Source: Candidatus Sulfopaludibacter sp. SbA3
GTDB taxonomy: Bacteria; Acidobacteriota; Terriglobia; Bryobacterales; Bryobacteraceae
Length of the DNA: 64,000 bases
NCBI GenBank assembly: GCA_945890485.1
Contig: CAMDCN010000001.1
Coordinates: 496,001 to 560,000 of the forward strand
Direction of reading: 5' to 3'
Every line of letters begins with the position of its first letter. Position 1 is the first letter of the stretch. Made by a program: the position numbers and the translations under genes. Below, in pieces: positions 56,838 to 64,000 of this stretch. Under the pieces are notes generated by a model. That model searched no databases and was not told where the DNA came from. It saw nothing but the letters and a program-made list of their open reading frames with translations.

Positions 56838-56993
56838 GGATTGCTCTCCCCGAAAACCGATGCATCTCTAGGGCCATTGCCGGCTATGCACGAATTGGAG
56901 GCATGTGCCGTGGATGGTGGCGCAAACGGCTGGGGGATATTGCGCGGAGGTTCGCATTTCTGGGGCAGGTGTAGTAGTCTGATCGGGAAACTT

Positions 56994-57671
56994 ATGAAAC
57001 CTCTACTTTTCACCCTGAGTTTGACTTTTGGTTCGATGACTGTCCTTGCGCAGCAGCCGGCTCCCCCGAAACCGGCGCCGGCGCCGATGACCTTTTTTGT
57101 GACGAGCGTTGGAGTCGGCGATGGAGCCAATCTTGGCGGATTGGCCGGCGCGGATGCCCATTGCCAGAAGCTGGCGGCAGCAGCCGGATCCAGCTTCACG
57201 AATTGGAAAGCCTACTTGAGCGCGGCGGCCGAGGGCGGCAAGCCCGCGGTGAATGCGCGAGACCGGATCGGTAACGGACCGTGGCACAACGCGAAGGGCG
57301 CCGTGATTGCTCGCAATCAGGAGCATTTGCACGGCGATACGATCGAGGCGGCGCGGTTGGGAAATCTGGTAACGAAGAACAACGCTTTGAATGAGAAGGG
57401 CGAGCAAATCAATGGCGTCGGCAGCCAGCCGAACCAGCACGACATTCTGACCGGGTCGCAGCCGGATGGGCGCGCATATACCGATGGCGCCGACCATACT
57501 TGCAAAAACTGGACCAGCAATGGTGCGGGTGTCGCGCAATTGGGCCACAGCGACCGGAACGGCGGCGGGATTTCGTGGAATTCGACGCACCCATCGCGCG
57601 GCTGCAGCCAGGCGAATCTGGTGGCGACCGGCGGCGCTGGCCTGTTCTATTGCTTTGTGCCGGTGCAGTAA
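56994..57671 (+). CDS. Secreted DUF1554/lectin-like protein
   Basis: A 225-residue exported protein. I start at ATG 56994, where a signal peptide begins (MKPLLFTLSLTFGSMTVLAQ); the longer frame to 56433 is antisense to the CBS gene. After a Pro-rich linker it reads FFVTSVGVGDGANLGGLAGA, then DAHCQKLAAAAGSSFTNWKA, the start of the collagen-XV/endostatin-like lectin fold of DUF1554 proteins. The C-terminus has CKNWTSNG, HPSRGCSQANL and LFYCFVP with paired cysteines. A sulfatase gene starts at the very next base after its stop. Confidence 0.88.
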   Translation: MKPLLFTLSLTFGSMTVLAQQPAPPKPAPAPMTFFVTSVGVGDGANLGGLAGADAHCQKLAAAAGSSFTNWKAYLSAAAEGGKPAVNARDRIGNGPWHNAKGAVIARNQEHLHGDTIEAARLGNLVTKNNALNEKGEQINGVGSQPNQHDILTGSQPDGRAYTDGADHTCKNWTSNGAGVAQLGHSDRNGGGISWNSTHPSRGCSQANLVATGGAGLFYCFVPVQ

Positions 57672-59036
57672 ATGTTGACGAGACGCGGCTTCCTGGGGGC
57701 TTTGGCGGCAGGCAGGAAGCCGAATCTTGTGTTGGTTCTGGCCGACGATATGGGCTACGGCGATATCGGCTGCTACGGGTCGAAGGATGTGCCGACGCCA
57801 CACCTGGATGCGTTGGCGCGGGCCGGGGTGCGGTTTACGGACGGGTACGTATCGTGTTCGGTGTGCAGCCCTTCGCGGGCGGCGCTGCTGACGGGGCGGT
57901 ATCAGCAACGGTTCGGGCATGAGTTCAACTCAGGGCCATTGCAGCGAGAGGCGGAGGTGGGGTTCGGCCTTCCCGTGGGAGAGAAGATCCTGCCCGAGTT
58001 CTTGCAAGGTGCGGGGTACCGCAGCATTGCGATCGGAAAGTGGCACTTGGGGGCGCGGCCGGGCTTTCATCCGCTGGAGCGGGGCTTTGATGAGTTTTTC
58101 GGGTTCTTGACCGGTGGGAACGCGTTCGTGACACCGCGGACGACGGATCGGAGGGTGGTGGCCTCGGACGGGGATCGGGGTCTGTTGGCGGAGCGAGCGG
58201 ATCCGATCAGGCGGGGCAAGGAACCGGTGGCGGAAGATCGGTATTTGACGGACGCATTCGCCGACGAGGCCGTGAAGTTCATCGAGCGCAATCGTGCGCG
58301 GCCGTTCTTCGTCTATCTGGCCCCGAACGCAATTCATACGCCGCTGCATGCGCTCGATAAGTACGTGGACCGGGTGGCCGGGATTGCTGAGGAGAAGCAT
58401 CGGTTGCTGGCGGCGATGACCGTGGCGCTGGATGACGCGGTGGGGTTGGTGGCGGGTAAGTTGAAAGAGTTGGGCTTGGAACGCGACACCCTTTTCGTGT
58501 TCTTAAGCGATAACGGCTGCCCGGTGATCACCGGGGCGGGTACCAATGGGCCGTTGAACGGGGAGAAGGTCACTTACTTTGAGGGCGGGATCCGGGTGCC
58601 GTGGATGATGCGGTGGCCTGGGCGGATTCCGGCCGGGAAGGTGTACCGGGAACCCGTCGTCTCCCGCGATTTGTTCCCGACGTTCCTGGCGGCGGCAGGG
58701 GTGAAGGCACCGGGAGTGGACGGGGTCGATCTGCTGCCATTCCTGCGGGGCGGGAAGGCGAAGCCGCACGACGCGCTGTTCTGGCGGGCAGGTAAGGCGC
58801 GGGCCGTGCGGAAAGGGAAATGGAAGCTGGTCGAGTTTGGGGACGAGTTCTCCGGGCTGTACGACCTGAGCGTCGACGTGGGAGAGACGCGGGACTTGAG
58901 CGGATCTCGGCCGGAGGTGCTGCGGGAGTTACGCGAGGCGTGGGCGGGGTGGAGCCGGCAGATGAGTGCGCCGGCTTGGCCGCCCCGCTTTAGAAAGTTG
59001 ACGGTGAACGGGAAGGAATTGAACTGGGAGCTGTAA
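57672..59036 (+). CDS. Sulfatase (Cys-type, formylglycine)
   Basis: A 454-residue arylsulfatase-family enzyme. The leader is twin-arginine-like (MLTRRGFLGALAAG). The metal site begins with LADDMGYGDIG. The sulfatase signature CSPSRAALLTG has Cys65, which must be converted to formylglycine by an FGE or anSME enzyme not present in the window. The second signature is GYRSIAIGKWHLG. FLSDNGCP carries further metal ligands. It probably removes sulfate from glycans in the periplasm. The zero-gap junction with the DUF1554-like lectin gene suggests joint action on a sulfated polysaccharide. Confidence 0.95.
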   Translation: MLTRRGFLGALAAGRKPNLVLVLADDMGYGDIGCYGSKDVPTPHLDALARAGVRFTDGYVSCSVCSPSRAALLTGRYQQRFGHEFNSGPLQREAEVGFGLPVGEKILPEFLQGAGYRSIAIGKWHLGARPGFHPLERGFDEFFGFLTGGNAFVTPRTTDRRVVASDGDRGLLAERADPIRRGKEPVAEDRYLTDAFADEAVKFIERNRARPFFVYLAPNAIHTPLHALDKYVDRVAGIAEEKHRLLAAMTVALDDAVGLVAGKLKELGLERDTLFVFLSDNGCPVITGAGTNGPLNGEKVTYFEGGIRVPWMMRWPGRIPAGKVYREPVVSRDLFPTFLAAAGVKAPGVDGVDLLPFLRGGKAKPHDALFWRAGKARAVRKGKWKLVEFGDEFSGLYDLSVDVGETRDLSGSRPEVLRELREAWAGWSRQMSAPAWPPRFRKLTVNGKELNWEL

Positions 59037-59037
59037 A

Positions 59038-60621
59038 TTACTTCCGGACGGTCGGATAGGTAATCCCAAGCTGCTCCAGATAGGTCCCGTACTTCGCGGG
59101 ATTGTAATATTGCTCCTTCATGCGGGGGCGGAACTCGTCCATGATCCGTTTATTCAGGAAGAGCGCGGGCTGGTCCGTGGGACGGAGAAATGTCTTGTAC
59201 TTGGTGTCTTTGGTCTGGACGTTGTTGAAATAGTCCCAGGCGGCAGTGACCAGAGCGGGTTTGGTAATCAGGTCAAGGAGCGTCATGGCTTGGGCCTTGG
59301 CTCCGGCGACAACGCCCTTGTGCGCGATGGGGGTGGCCATGGCAATGGCGTTGGCCCAGTTGTGTCCGGGGCCGGCTTGAATGTTGGCGGGATAGCGCAA
59401 CGTGATGGTGGGTACGTTCCAGGAGATGTCGCCGATGTCGTCCGAGCCACCACCGCCAGTGCCCGACGGGACGGCCGAGGGCTGGCGCAATTCGCCGACC
59501 TGGTCGTTCAGGCCGGTAACAGGAACCTTGAGTTCTTTCTGGAGAGCGACGGCGAAGCTCTTGTCGTCCTCCGACCATTGGGGGTAGCCAACCTTCTTGA
59601 TATTGGCGTGCATCGCTTCCGCGATGGGGACCGAGAAGTGGCCGGCCCAGGCGGAGCCGAGAACTCGCGAGGTGAACGTCGTGTTGGTCATCAGCGCGGC
59701 CCCTTGGGCCATCTGGTCGCCGACCTTCCAGAGGTCCATGACGTGGTCGTAATCAGACTCGCGGAAGAAGTACCAGACGGAAGCGTTCTGAGGGACGACG
59801 TTGGGTTGGTCGCCGCCATTCGAAATGACATAGTGCGAACGCTGAGCCAAGCGGAGATGCTCGCGGCGATAGTTCCAGCCTACGTTCATCAGTTCGACCG
59901 CATCGAGCGCGGAGCGGCCGCGCCACGGGGCGCCGGCGGCATGAGCGGATTCCCCTTGAAACTGATATTCGACCGAGACCATGCCGCTTTGGCCTCCGGG
60001 TCCGGCCGCGACGTTGAAATCGGCGGAGACGTGGGCGAAGAGGACGGCATCGACGTCCTTGAAGACGCCAGCGCGGACGTAATAGGCCTTGGTGCCGAGT
60101 TGCTCCTCGCCTACGCCGGGCCAGAGTTTGAGGGTGCCGGGGAGCTTCTCGCGCTCCATCACCTCTTTGACCGCAAGGGCGGCAACGATGTTCAGGGGCA
60201 TGCCTGAGTTGTGACCTTCCCCATGACCAGGAGCGAAATCGAGGAGCGGCGCGCGATAGGCCACGCCGGGCTTCTGCGAGGCCTGCGGGATACAGTCGAT
60301 GTCGGAACCGAGAGCGATAACCGGCTTGCCGGAACCCCAGGTCGCCACCCACGCGGTAGGGATGCCGGCGACGCCGCGCTCAATTTTAAAGCCTTCCTTT
60401 TCGAGGATGCCAGTGAGATATTTGCTGGTTTCGACTTCCTGGAAGCCGAGTTCCGCGAACGAGAAGACGGAGTCGACCATGACTTGAGCTTGTTTCGACA
60501 TCCGGTCGATGCGGCCGGCGAGGTCGGCCTTCATCGCGGCTTCGCGATCAGGAGAAATAGGAGTTTGGCCGGAGGCGACGGAGGCGGCCACGAGGAGGGA
60601 GAGCAGGAATCGGCGGGGCAT
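59038..60621 (-). CDS. M20-family peptidase/amidohydrolase (AbgB-like), secreted
   Basis: A 527-residue zinc hydrolase with a signal peptide (MPRRFLLSLLVAASVASG); the frame to 60789 is not needed. Metal-site motifs are IALGSDIDCIPQ (first Asp), FAPGHGEGHNSGMPLNI (His ligands) and GEEQLG (catalytic and ligand Glu). A late AGPGHNWAN His is near the C-terminus, and a dimerisation insert starts near GESAHAAGAPWRGRSALDAV. AbgB-type enzymes cleave p-aminobenzoyl-glutamate or other N-acyl amino acids. It lies 16 nt downstream of an esterase gene on the same strand. Confidence 0.93.
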   Translation of the reverse strand: MPRRFLLSLLVAASVASGQTPISPDREAAMKADLAGRIDRMSKQAQVMVDSVFSFAELGFQEVETSKYLTGILEKEGFKIERGVAGIPTAWVATWGSGKPVIALGSDIDCIPQASQKPGVAYRAPLLDFAPGHGEGHNSGMPLNIVAALAVKEVMEREKLPGTLKLWPGVGEEQLGTKAYYVRAGVFKDVDAVLFAHVSADFNVAAGPGGQSGMVSVEYQFQGESAHAAGAPWRGRSALDAVELMNVGWNYRREHLRLAQRSHYVISNGGDQPNVVPQNASVWYFFRESDYDHVMDLWKVGDQMAQGAALMTNTTFTSRVLGSAWAGHFSVPIAEAMHANIKKVGYPQWSEDDKSFAVALQKELKVPVTGLNDQVGELRQPSAVPSGTGGGGSDDIGDISWNVPTITLRYPANIQAGPGHNWANAIAMATPIAHKGVVAGAKAQAMTLLDLITKPALVTAAWDYFNNVQTKDTKYKTFLRPTDQPALFLNKRIMDEFRPRMKEQYYNPAKYGTYLEQLGITYPTVRK

Positions 60622-60637
60622 GATTCCGATCAGGATA

Positions 60638-61372
60638 TCAGGCGGCAAGATAGCGGCGGACCATTTCGCGCCAGTGCAGAGCACGGTGCGCTTCGCCGGG
60701 CCAGATATCGAGGTGGTGAGGAATCTTTTTGTTATGGAGGATGTTGGACAGATCCCGGGTAGAGGCGCAGAAGGTGTCGTCGTGACCAACGGCGAGAGTG
60801 ATATCGAGGCGGCGGAGGGCCGTCAGCAGGGTGGTATCGGTGAGGCGGGGGAGGAAGTGAGGCGGAGTGTGGAAATAGATGTTCTCGTCATAGTAGCCGC
60901 TGAAAAGGTCGAGGAACGGACCGATGGCACGGGTGAGATCATAACGTCCGGATAGGGCTAGAACGCGCGTGAACAGTTGCGGCCGGCGGAAGGCAAGGTC
61001 AACAGCGTGATAGGCGCCGATAGAGCAGCCGTGGGCGAGCAGCCGGGGATCGGAATTCTTCGACTGCGTGAAGGGGAGTACCTCCTGGAGAACGTAGTCT
61101 TCGAAGAGTTGATGGCGGCGGATGCGCTCGCGGGGCGGAATAGAGTCGCAGTAGAGGGAGTGAGAATCGAAGCTATCGAGGCAAAAAAGTTGCAGCTTGC
61201 CAGCATCGATGGCAGGGGCGGCCGCTTCTACTAAGCGCCAGTTCTCGTAGTCGAAGAAGCGGCCTTGGCGTGTGGGAAAAACCAGCGCACGTTCTCCGGC
61301 GTGACCGAAGACGAGGAGTTCCATGGTGCGGTTCAGGCGAGCGCTAAACCACTTGTGGTATTCCCGAAGCAT
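60638..61372 (-). CDS. Alpha/beta-hydrolase, putative esterase family
   Basis: A 244-residue esterase-D/FrmB-like hydrolase without a signal peptide. The nucleophile elbow is HGCSIGAYHAVDLA. Other conserved parts are LVFPTRQGRFFDYEN near the N-terminus, DSFDSHSLYC, the acid-bearing LAVGHDDTF and the catalytic His region WPGEAHRALHWREM. Its start overlaps the end of the SGNH hydrolase gene by 29 bp. Family members act on short esters or S-formylglutathione. Confidence 0.9.
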   Translation of the reverse strand: MLREYHKWFSARLNRTMELLVFGHAGERALVFPTRQGRFFDYENWRLVEAAAPAIDAGKLQLFCLDSFDSHSLYCDSIPPRERIRRHQLFEDYVLQEVLPFTQSKNSDPRLLAHGCSIGAYHAVDLAFRRPQLFTRVLALSGRYDLTRAIGPFLDLFSGYYDENIYFHTPPHFLPRLTDTTLLTALRRLDITLAVGHDDTFCASTRDLSNILHNKKIPHHLDIWPGEAHRALHWREMVRRYLAA

Positions 61373-62015
61373 CTTGACCCGAGGATAGCTCGACTTGGCG
61401 AATATCCGGAGACGGAGCGATTAACATTCGATGTCGATCCTGATTCAGCGTCTCAGCCCAGCGACGATAGCCAGCGGGACTGAGGTGCAGGCCGTCGGGT
61501 TGAAAGTATTCGGATGCCGGGTAGCCGGCTGGGTTGAGCAGGGGCGAAGTGACGTCGATGAAGGAGGCGCGGGGATGGCGCGCGGTTTCGAGTCGGATGG
61601 AGTTGTTGGCGCGGTCAATCTGGGGGCGAAGGTTGAGTCGGGAGGGCGAGAGTTTGATAGAGAGGAAGGCCCAAGGGAGCGTGGGGTTGAAGCGGAGGAT
61701 TTTTTCGGCAAGGGCGTGGAAGCGGTCGAGGACGAATTCGGGGGACTGGCCATCGCCGAGGTCGTTGTCGCCGGCGTAAACGAGGAGGGACTTGGGTTCG
61801 GCAAGCGGAATGAGTTGGTCGAAGAAGTGTACGCAGGCGGCAAGGGTGGAGCCGCCGAAGCCTAGGTTGAGTACGTTTGGGTTCTCCAGGTCATCGCGCA
61901 GGTTGTCCCAAAGGCGGATGGAGGAGGAGCCGTAGAGCGCGACGGGGGACGGGGACAAAGGGTTCTGGCGCAGCTTTTGCGCGAGGTTGGCGATTTCTTC
62001 GGCGTACCAATCCAT
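61344..62015 (-). CDS. SGNH/GDSL-family hydrolase
   Basis: A 223-residue esterase/acetylhydrolase. Block I is ALYGSSSIRLW, with Ser in an unusual GSSS instead of GDS. Block II is NLGFGGSTL, block III is YAGDNDLGDG, and block V is DGLHLSPAGYRRW with the catalytic Asp and His. No signal peptide. It is the first gene of an SGNH, esterase, M20 series on the minus strand and faces the leader and TPR-CHAT gene divergently. Confidence 0.92.
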   Translation of the reverse strand: MDWYAEEIANLAQKLRQNPLSPSPVALYGSSSIRLWDNLRDDLENPNVLNLGFGGSTLAACVHFFDQLIPLAEPKSLLVYAGDNDLGDGQSPEFVLDRFHALAEKILRFNPTLPWAFLSIKLSPSRLNLRPQIDRANNSIRLETARHPRASFIDVTSPLLNPAGYPASEYFQPDGLHLSPAGYRRWAETLNQDRHRMLIAPSPDIRQVELSSGQDASGIPQVV

Positions 62016-62209
62016 TACAAATCAGTTTATCAGGCCCGGCCACGCCGATTGCGCATAGCCTTACATGCCGATCCCAGTGCGTTTCAATTTTTCTTTTGTT
62101 CTTTTTCAACTACTTACGGAAGGTGATATCCCGGAATACCGGGTTCCTCCAACCTACGATCGGGTTGGGAGTTGGCGAGCGACAAGGCGCCAACTGCCAA
62201 GGAAAAACG

Positions 62210-62251
62210 ATGGATCCGATCATCATCATTATCATCTCCGATCTGTGGTAG
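62210..62251 (+). CDS. Short leader-peptide-like ORF with six consecutive Ile codons
   Basis: A 13-codon ORF, MDPIIIIIISDLW, with an AAGGA ribosome binding site seven bases before the ATG. It is followed after three bases by a GCAA-loop hairpin. This is the layout of amino-acid-responsive attenuator leader peptides, with six Ile codons (ATC/ATT) as the control run, plus Leu and Trp. Several upstream hairpins (62130-62143, 62149-62168, 62171-62194) could form alternatives. The next gene, 190 nt on, is a TPR-CHAT protein and not an Ile biosynthesis gene. A chance trinucleotide repeat is the main alternative. Confidence 0.5.
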   Translation: MDPIIIIIISDLW

Positions 62252-62254
62252 TTC

Positions 62255-62276
62255 GAGCGGCGCAAGCCGCTCTTTT
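62255..62276 (+). terminator. GCAA-loop hairpin with T4, possible attenuator
   Basis: A perfect 7-bp GC-rich stem (62255-62261 with 62266-62272), a GCAA tetraloop and four T bases at 62273-62276, starting three bases after the poly-Ile ORF stop. The T-run is short, so termination may be partial. A further 7-bp hairpin follows at 62277-62296. Confidence 0.6.
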
Positions 62277-62354
62277 CATGTGTACACAGACACATGTTGC
62301 TCAAAAATTGAAACTTCAGTACTGGGTCATCTCAGTAATTCCTCTGGTATGATT

Positions 62355-62387
62355 CCTAGGAGTACCCCTGCTAAGGGTACTCCTAGG
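62355..62387. repeat. Perfect 13-bp inverted repeat in the TPR-CHAT leader
   Basis: A perfect 13-bp stem (62355-62367 with 62375-62387) with a 7-nt loop, ending 53 nt before the TPR-CHAT ATG. No T-run follows, so a simple terminator is unlikely; it may be a 5'-UTR structure, an operator or a small dispersed repeat. The 62016-62440 gap also contains a T-rich stretch (62088-62108) that may include promoters. Confidence 0.6.
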
Positions 62388-62440
62388 GACGCCAGCCTCG
62401 CGTTTTCTTTCTCGTACTTGCTCGTAGTCCGTCCAAAGAA

Positions 62441-64000
62441 ATGCGCATCGCTGGTTTTCTGCTTTTATTTATTCCCGCACTTTTCTACACCAACAGCCTT
62501 CGTTGGCGTACCCCCGGCACGGCATCCTCGTCGTTTGACATCTCCTGGAAACACCCCGCTTATATCCCATTTAAACAGTCTGCTGGCCAGAGTATGGCGC
62601 GTAACGATTACCGGGCCGCGGCTGAATCGTATGGCCAAGGCGCCGACGCGGCCCTGCGCCGGGGCGATCGCTCTTCGGCCTCCCGTTTCTTCGTTAACCG
62701 GTCCAGTACTCTCATGGCGGAAGGCCGTTTTCGCGATGCGTTAACGACCTATCAACAGGCGCGGCACTACGCGGAGGCTAGCGGCGACCGGCGGACCACC
62801 CAGGCGCTTTATTTCGCCTTGGCCAACCTCTATATGGCGTTCGGAGACCGAACGGCCGCAAGGATCGCCGCCCGGCAAGGACTCTCCGCCATTAATTCTT
62901 TGGGCGACCTGACGTCTCGCATGCCCCTGCTGCTGCTCCTTGGCAGGCTGGAGATTCGCGAACGCGGCCTCGCCAGCGCCCAGCCGTACTTTTTCGAGGC
63001 CATCGCGGCAGGCCAGGAACTCGATGCCGCTCCAGAGTCGGGAGCACAGTCCCATGAGGCCGAAGCCTGGGATAACTTCGGGTTTGAAGTGATGCAGTTA
63101 GGAATGCTGGACGCGGCTGAAGATGCCTTCTGCCGGGCTTGGCGGCTGCGGGCCCGGCGGGGCGACCCTCGGCTCGCACAATCGTACCCGTTGCTCGCCA
63201 GTGTGTATTTTGCCCGCCAGGATCTGCCCCGCGCGAAATTCTGGAACGATCGGGCCGCTGCGAATGTTGCCCATCTCAGGATGCGCAAACCCTGGATGCT
63301 GGAGCATCGCCGGGGCCAGATTGCCGAGTCCGAAGGAGACCGGCCGAACGCATATCTTGCTTACCAAAAAGCGCTGGATGAGGCCCGCCGTTGGCGAACG
63401 AGTTTGATTCCGTCCGACCACTTCCGGACGCACGCCGAAGTGGAAATCAGCGATCTATTTGATGACCTATTGCGCGTCGCGATCGCCCTGCCGCAGACCG
63501 CGTCTCTGCGCGAATCGACCTTTCTGGCTCTCCAGGAGAGCCATGCGTGGAGCCTGCAAGCGCAACTTGAAGCCTCGGCCGACCTGTCGGCGCGTCTCCC
63601 GGCGGCGTACCGGGAAGAACTCACCAAAGTGCGGCAATTAGAGGCGCGGTTGTTGGGCAAAGACGATCCGGCGGCGCGGGCTGAGGCCGACCAAAGGCGC
63701 GTGCGTCTGTTGGAAATGGAAGCGGCGGCGGGGATGCCCGTCCAAATCAGCGGAAAACCAAACCTGCACTTGGAGCCCCTGCACGAGAGCGAAGCGGTGT
63801 TGACGTTCCACACCGCGGAACCGGCGTCGCAGTTATGGCTTTTGACACGCCATGGCTTGCAGGTGGCCCAACTGCCGGGCCGCAAGGCGTTGTCCGCCGC
63901 GGCGGCGGCCTTTCACCAGAGTGTTTACACCAACGCCCCCGAATTGCGGGAGCAGGGCGAGCAGTTGTTGACCATGCTTCTCGGGTCGCTCCGGGAACCG
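62441..64000 (+). CDS. TPR-CHAT protein (caspase-like protease), 3' end outside window
   Basis: An open frame of 520 codons from ATG 62441 to the window end. The N-terminus is a hydrophobic anchor or signal (MRIAGFLLLFIPALFY). Residues about 45-330 form TPR-like helical repeats (YRAAAESYGQGADAALRRGD, FRDALTTYQQARHYAEASGD, AQPYFFEAIAAGQEL). A helical linker with LTKVRQLEARLLGKDDP follows. From about residue 450, LHESEAVLTFHTAEPASQLW, then LLTRHGLQVAQLPG, matches the start of a CHAT domain. The catalytic His and Cys would lie beyond the window. CHAT proteases associated with TPRs include separase-like enzymes and defence or signalling proteases. The start codon has only a weak ribosome binding site. 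Confidence 0.82.
   Translation, partial: MRIAGFLLLFIPALFYTNSLRWRTPGTASSSFDISWKHPAYIPFKQSAGQSMARNDYRAAAESYGQGADAALRRGDRSSASRFFVNRSSTLMAEGRFRDALTTYQQARHYAEASGDRRTTQALYFALANLYMAFGDRTAARIAARQGLSAINSLGDLTSRMPLLLLLGRLEIRERGLASAQPYFFEAIAAGQELDAAPESGAQSHEAEAWDNFGFEVMQLGMLDAAEDAFCRAWRLRARRGDPRLAQSYPLLASVYFARQDLPRAKFWNDRAAANVAHLRMRKPWMLEHRRGQIAESEGDRPNAYLAYQKALDEARRWRTSLIPSDHFRTHAEVEISDLFDDLLRVAIALPQTASLRESTFLALQESHAWSLQAQLEASADLSARLPAAYREELTKVRQLEARLLGKDDPAARAEADQRRVRLLEMEAAAGMPVQISGKPNLHLEPLHESEAVLTFHTAEPASQLWLLTRHGLQVAQLPGRKALSAAAAAFHQSVYTNAPELREQGEQLLTMLLGSLREP

Overview
The window is high-GC bacterial chromosome, most likely from an acidobacterium of the Bryobacterales/Solibacteraceae type. This rests on gene content, not on a marker gene. 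It carries two large TonB-dependent receptors with an N-terminal carboxypeptidase-regulatory-like domain, a cytochrome-domain DUF1549/DUF1553 protein paired with a DUF1501 protein, a DUF1080 protein, a PEP-CTERM protein, an UpxY-type NusG paralogue and many secreted hydrolases. Genes are tightly packed with frequent 4-bp ATGA/GTGA overlaps. No rRNA, tRNA, CRISPR array or intact insertion sequence was seen.

Layout. 0-6.3 kb (+): 3' part of priA, then a coupled cluster of a macro-domain-like protein, a membrane-fusion protein, an ABC ATPase and an ABC-2 permease. 6.3-12.3 kb (-): a four-gene cassette of an OmpA/peptidoglycan-binding protein with a zincin-like C-terminus, a lipoprotein, an LCAT-like lipase and a Tli4-like lipoprotein. 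It looks like an antibacterial effector/immunity module. 12.4-22.8 kb: P1B-type ATPase, TonB receptor, CE4 deacetylase, small envelope proteins, a [2Fe-2S] ferredoxin and a PEP-CTERM protein ending in a perfect 16-bp terminator. 22.9-27.5 kb: argS and acnA.

27.5-28.9 kb holds the most striking element, a probable complete retron. A 162-nt structured region flanked by a perfect 11-bp inverted repeat (a1/a2) lies 14 nt upstream of a myxobacterial-retron-like reverse transcriptase. A Uma2-type nuclease gene overlaps its end convergently. 28.8-36.3 kb (-): an ECF sigma factor heads a co-directional series of a small protein, a membrane protein, a TonB receptor, an APC permease and a DUF1080 protein.

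36.4-43.7 kb: methyltransferase, secreted protein, CbrC-like protein, the DUF1501 and cytochrome-domain pair, and a RES-Xre toxin-antitoxin pair. 43.8-47.5 kb (-): methylmalonyl-CoA epimerase, mutase and MeaB operon for propionyl-CoA use; the mutase has an unusual N-terminal remnant of a second mutase chain. 47.7-56.8 kb: a signalling and stress cluster (dicytochrome, phosphoribosyltransferase, CBS proteins, PAS histidine kinase, LuxR-type regulator, sigma-54 activator, receiver-like protein, NusG paralogue, Hsp20-like protein). It contains a decayed tandem duplication and a CheB/CheR-type pseudogene. 57-62 kb: DUF1554-like protein, sulfatase, M20 peptidase, esterase and SGNH hydrolase. The right end has a leader-peptide-like ORF with six consecutive Ile codons, several hairpins and a TPR-CHAT protein that runs off the window.
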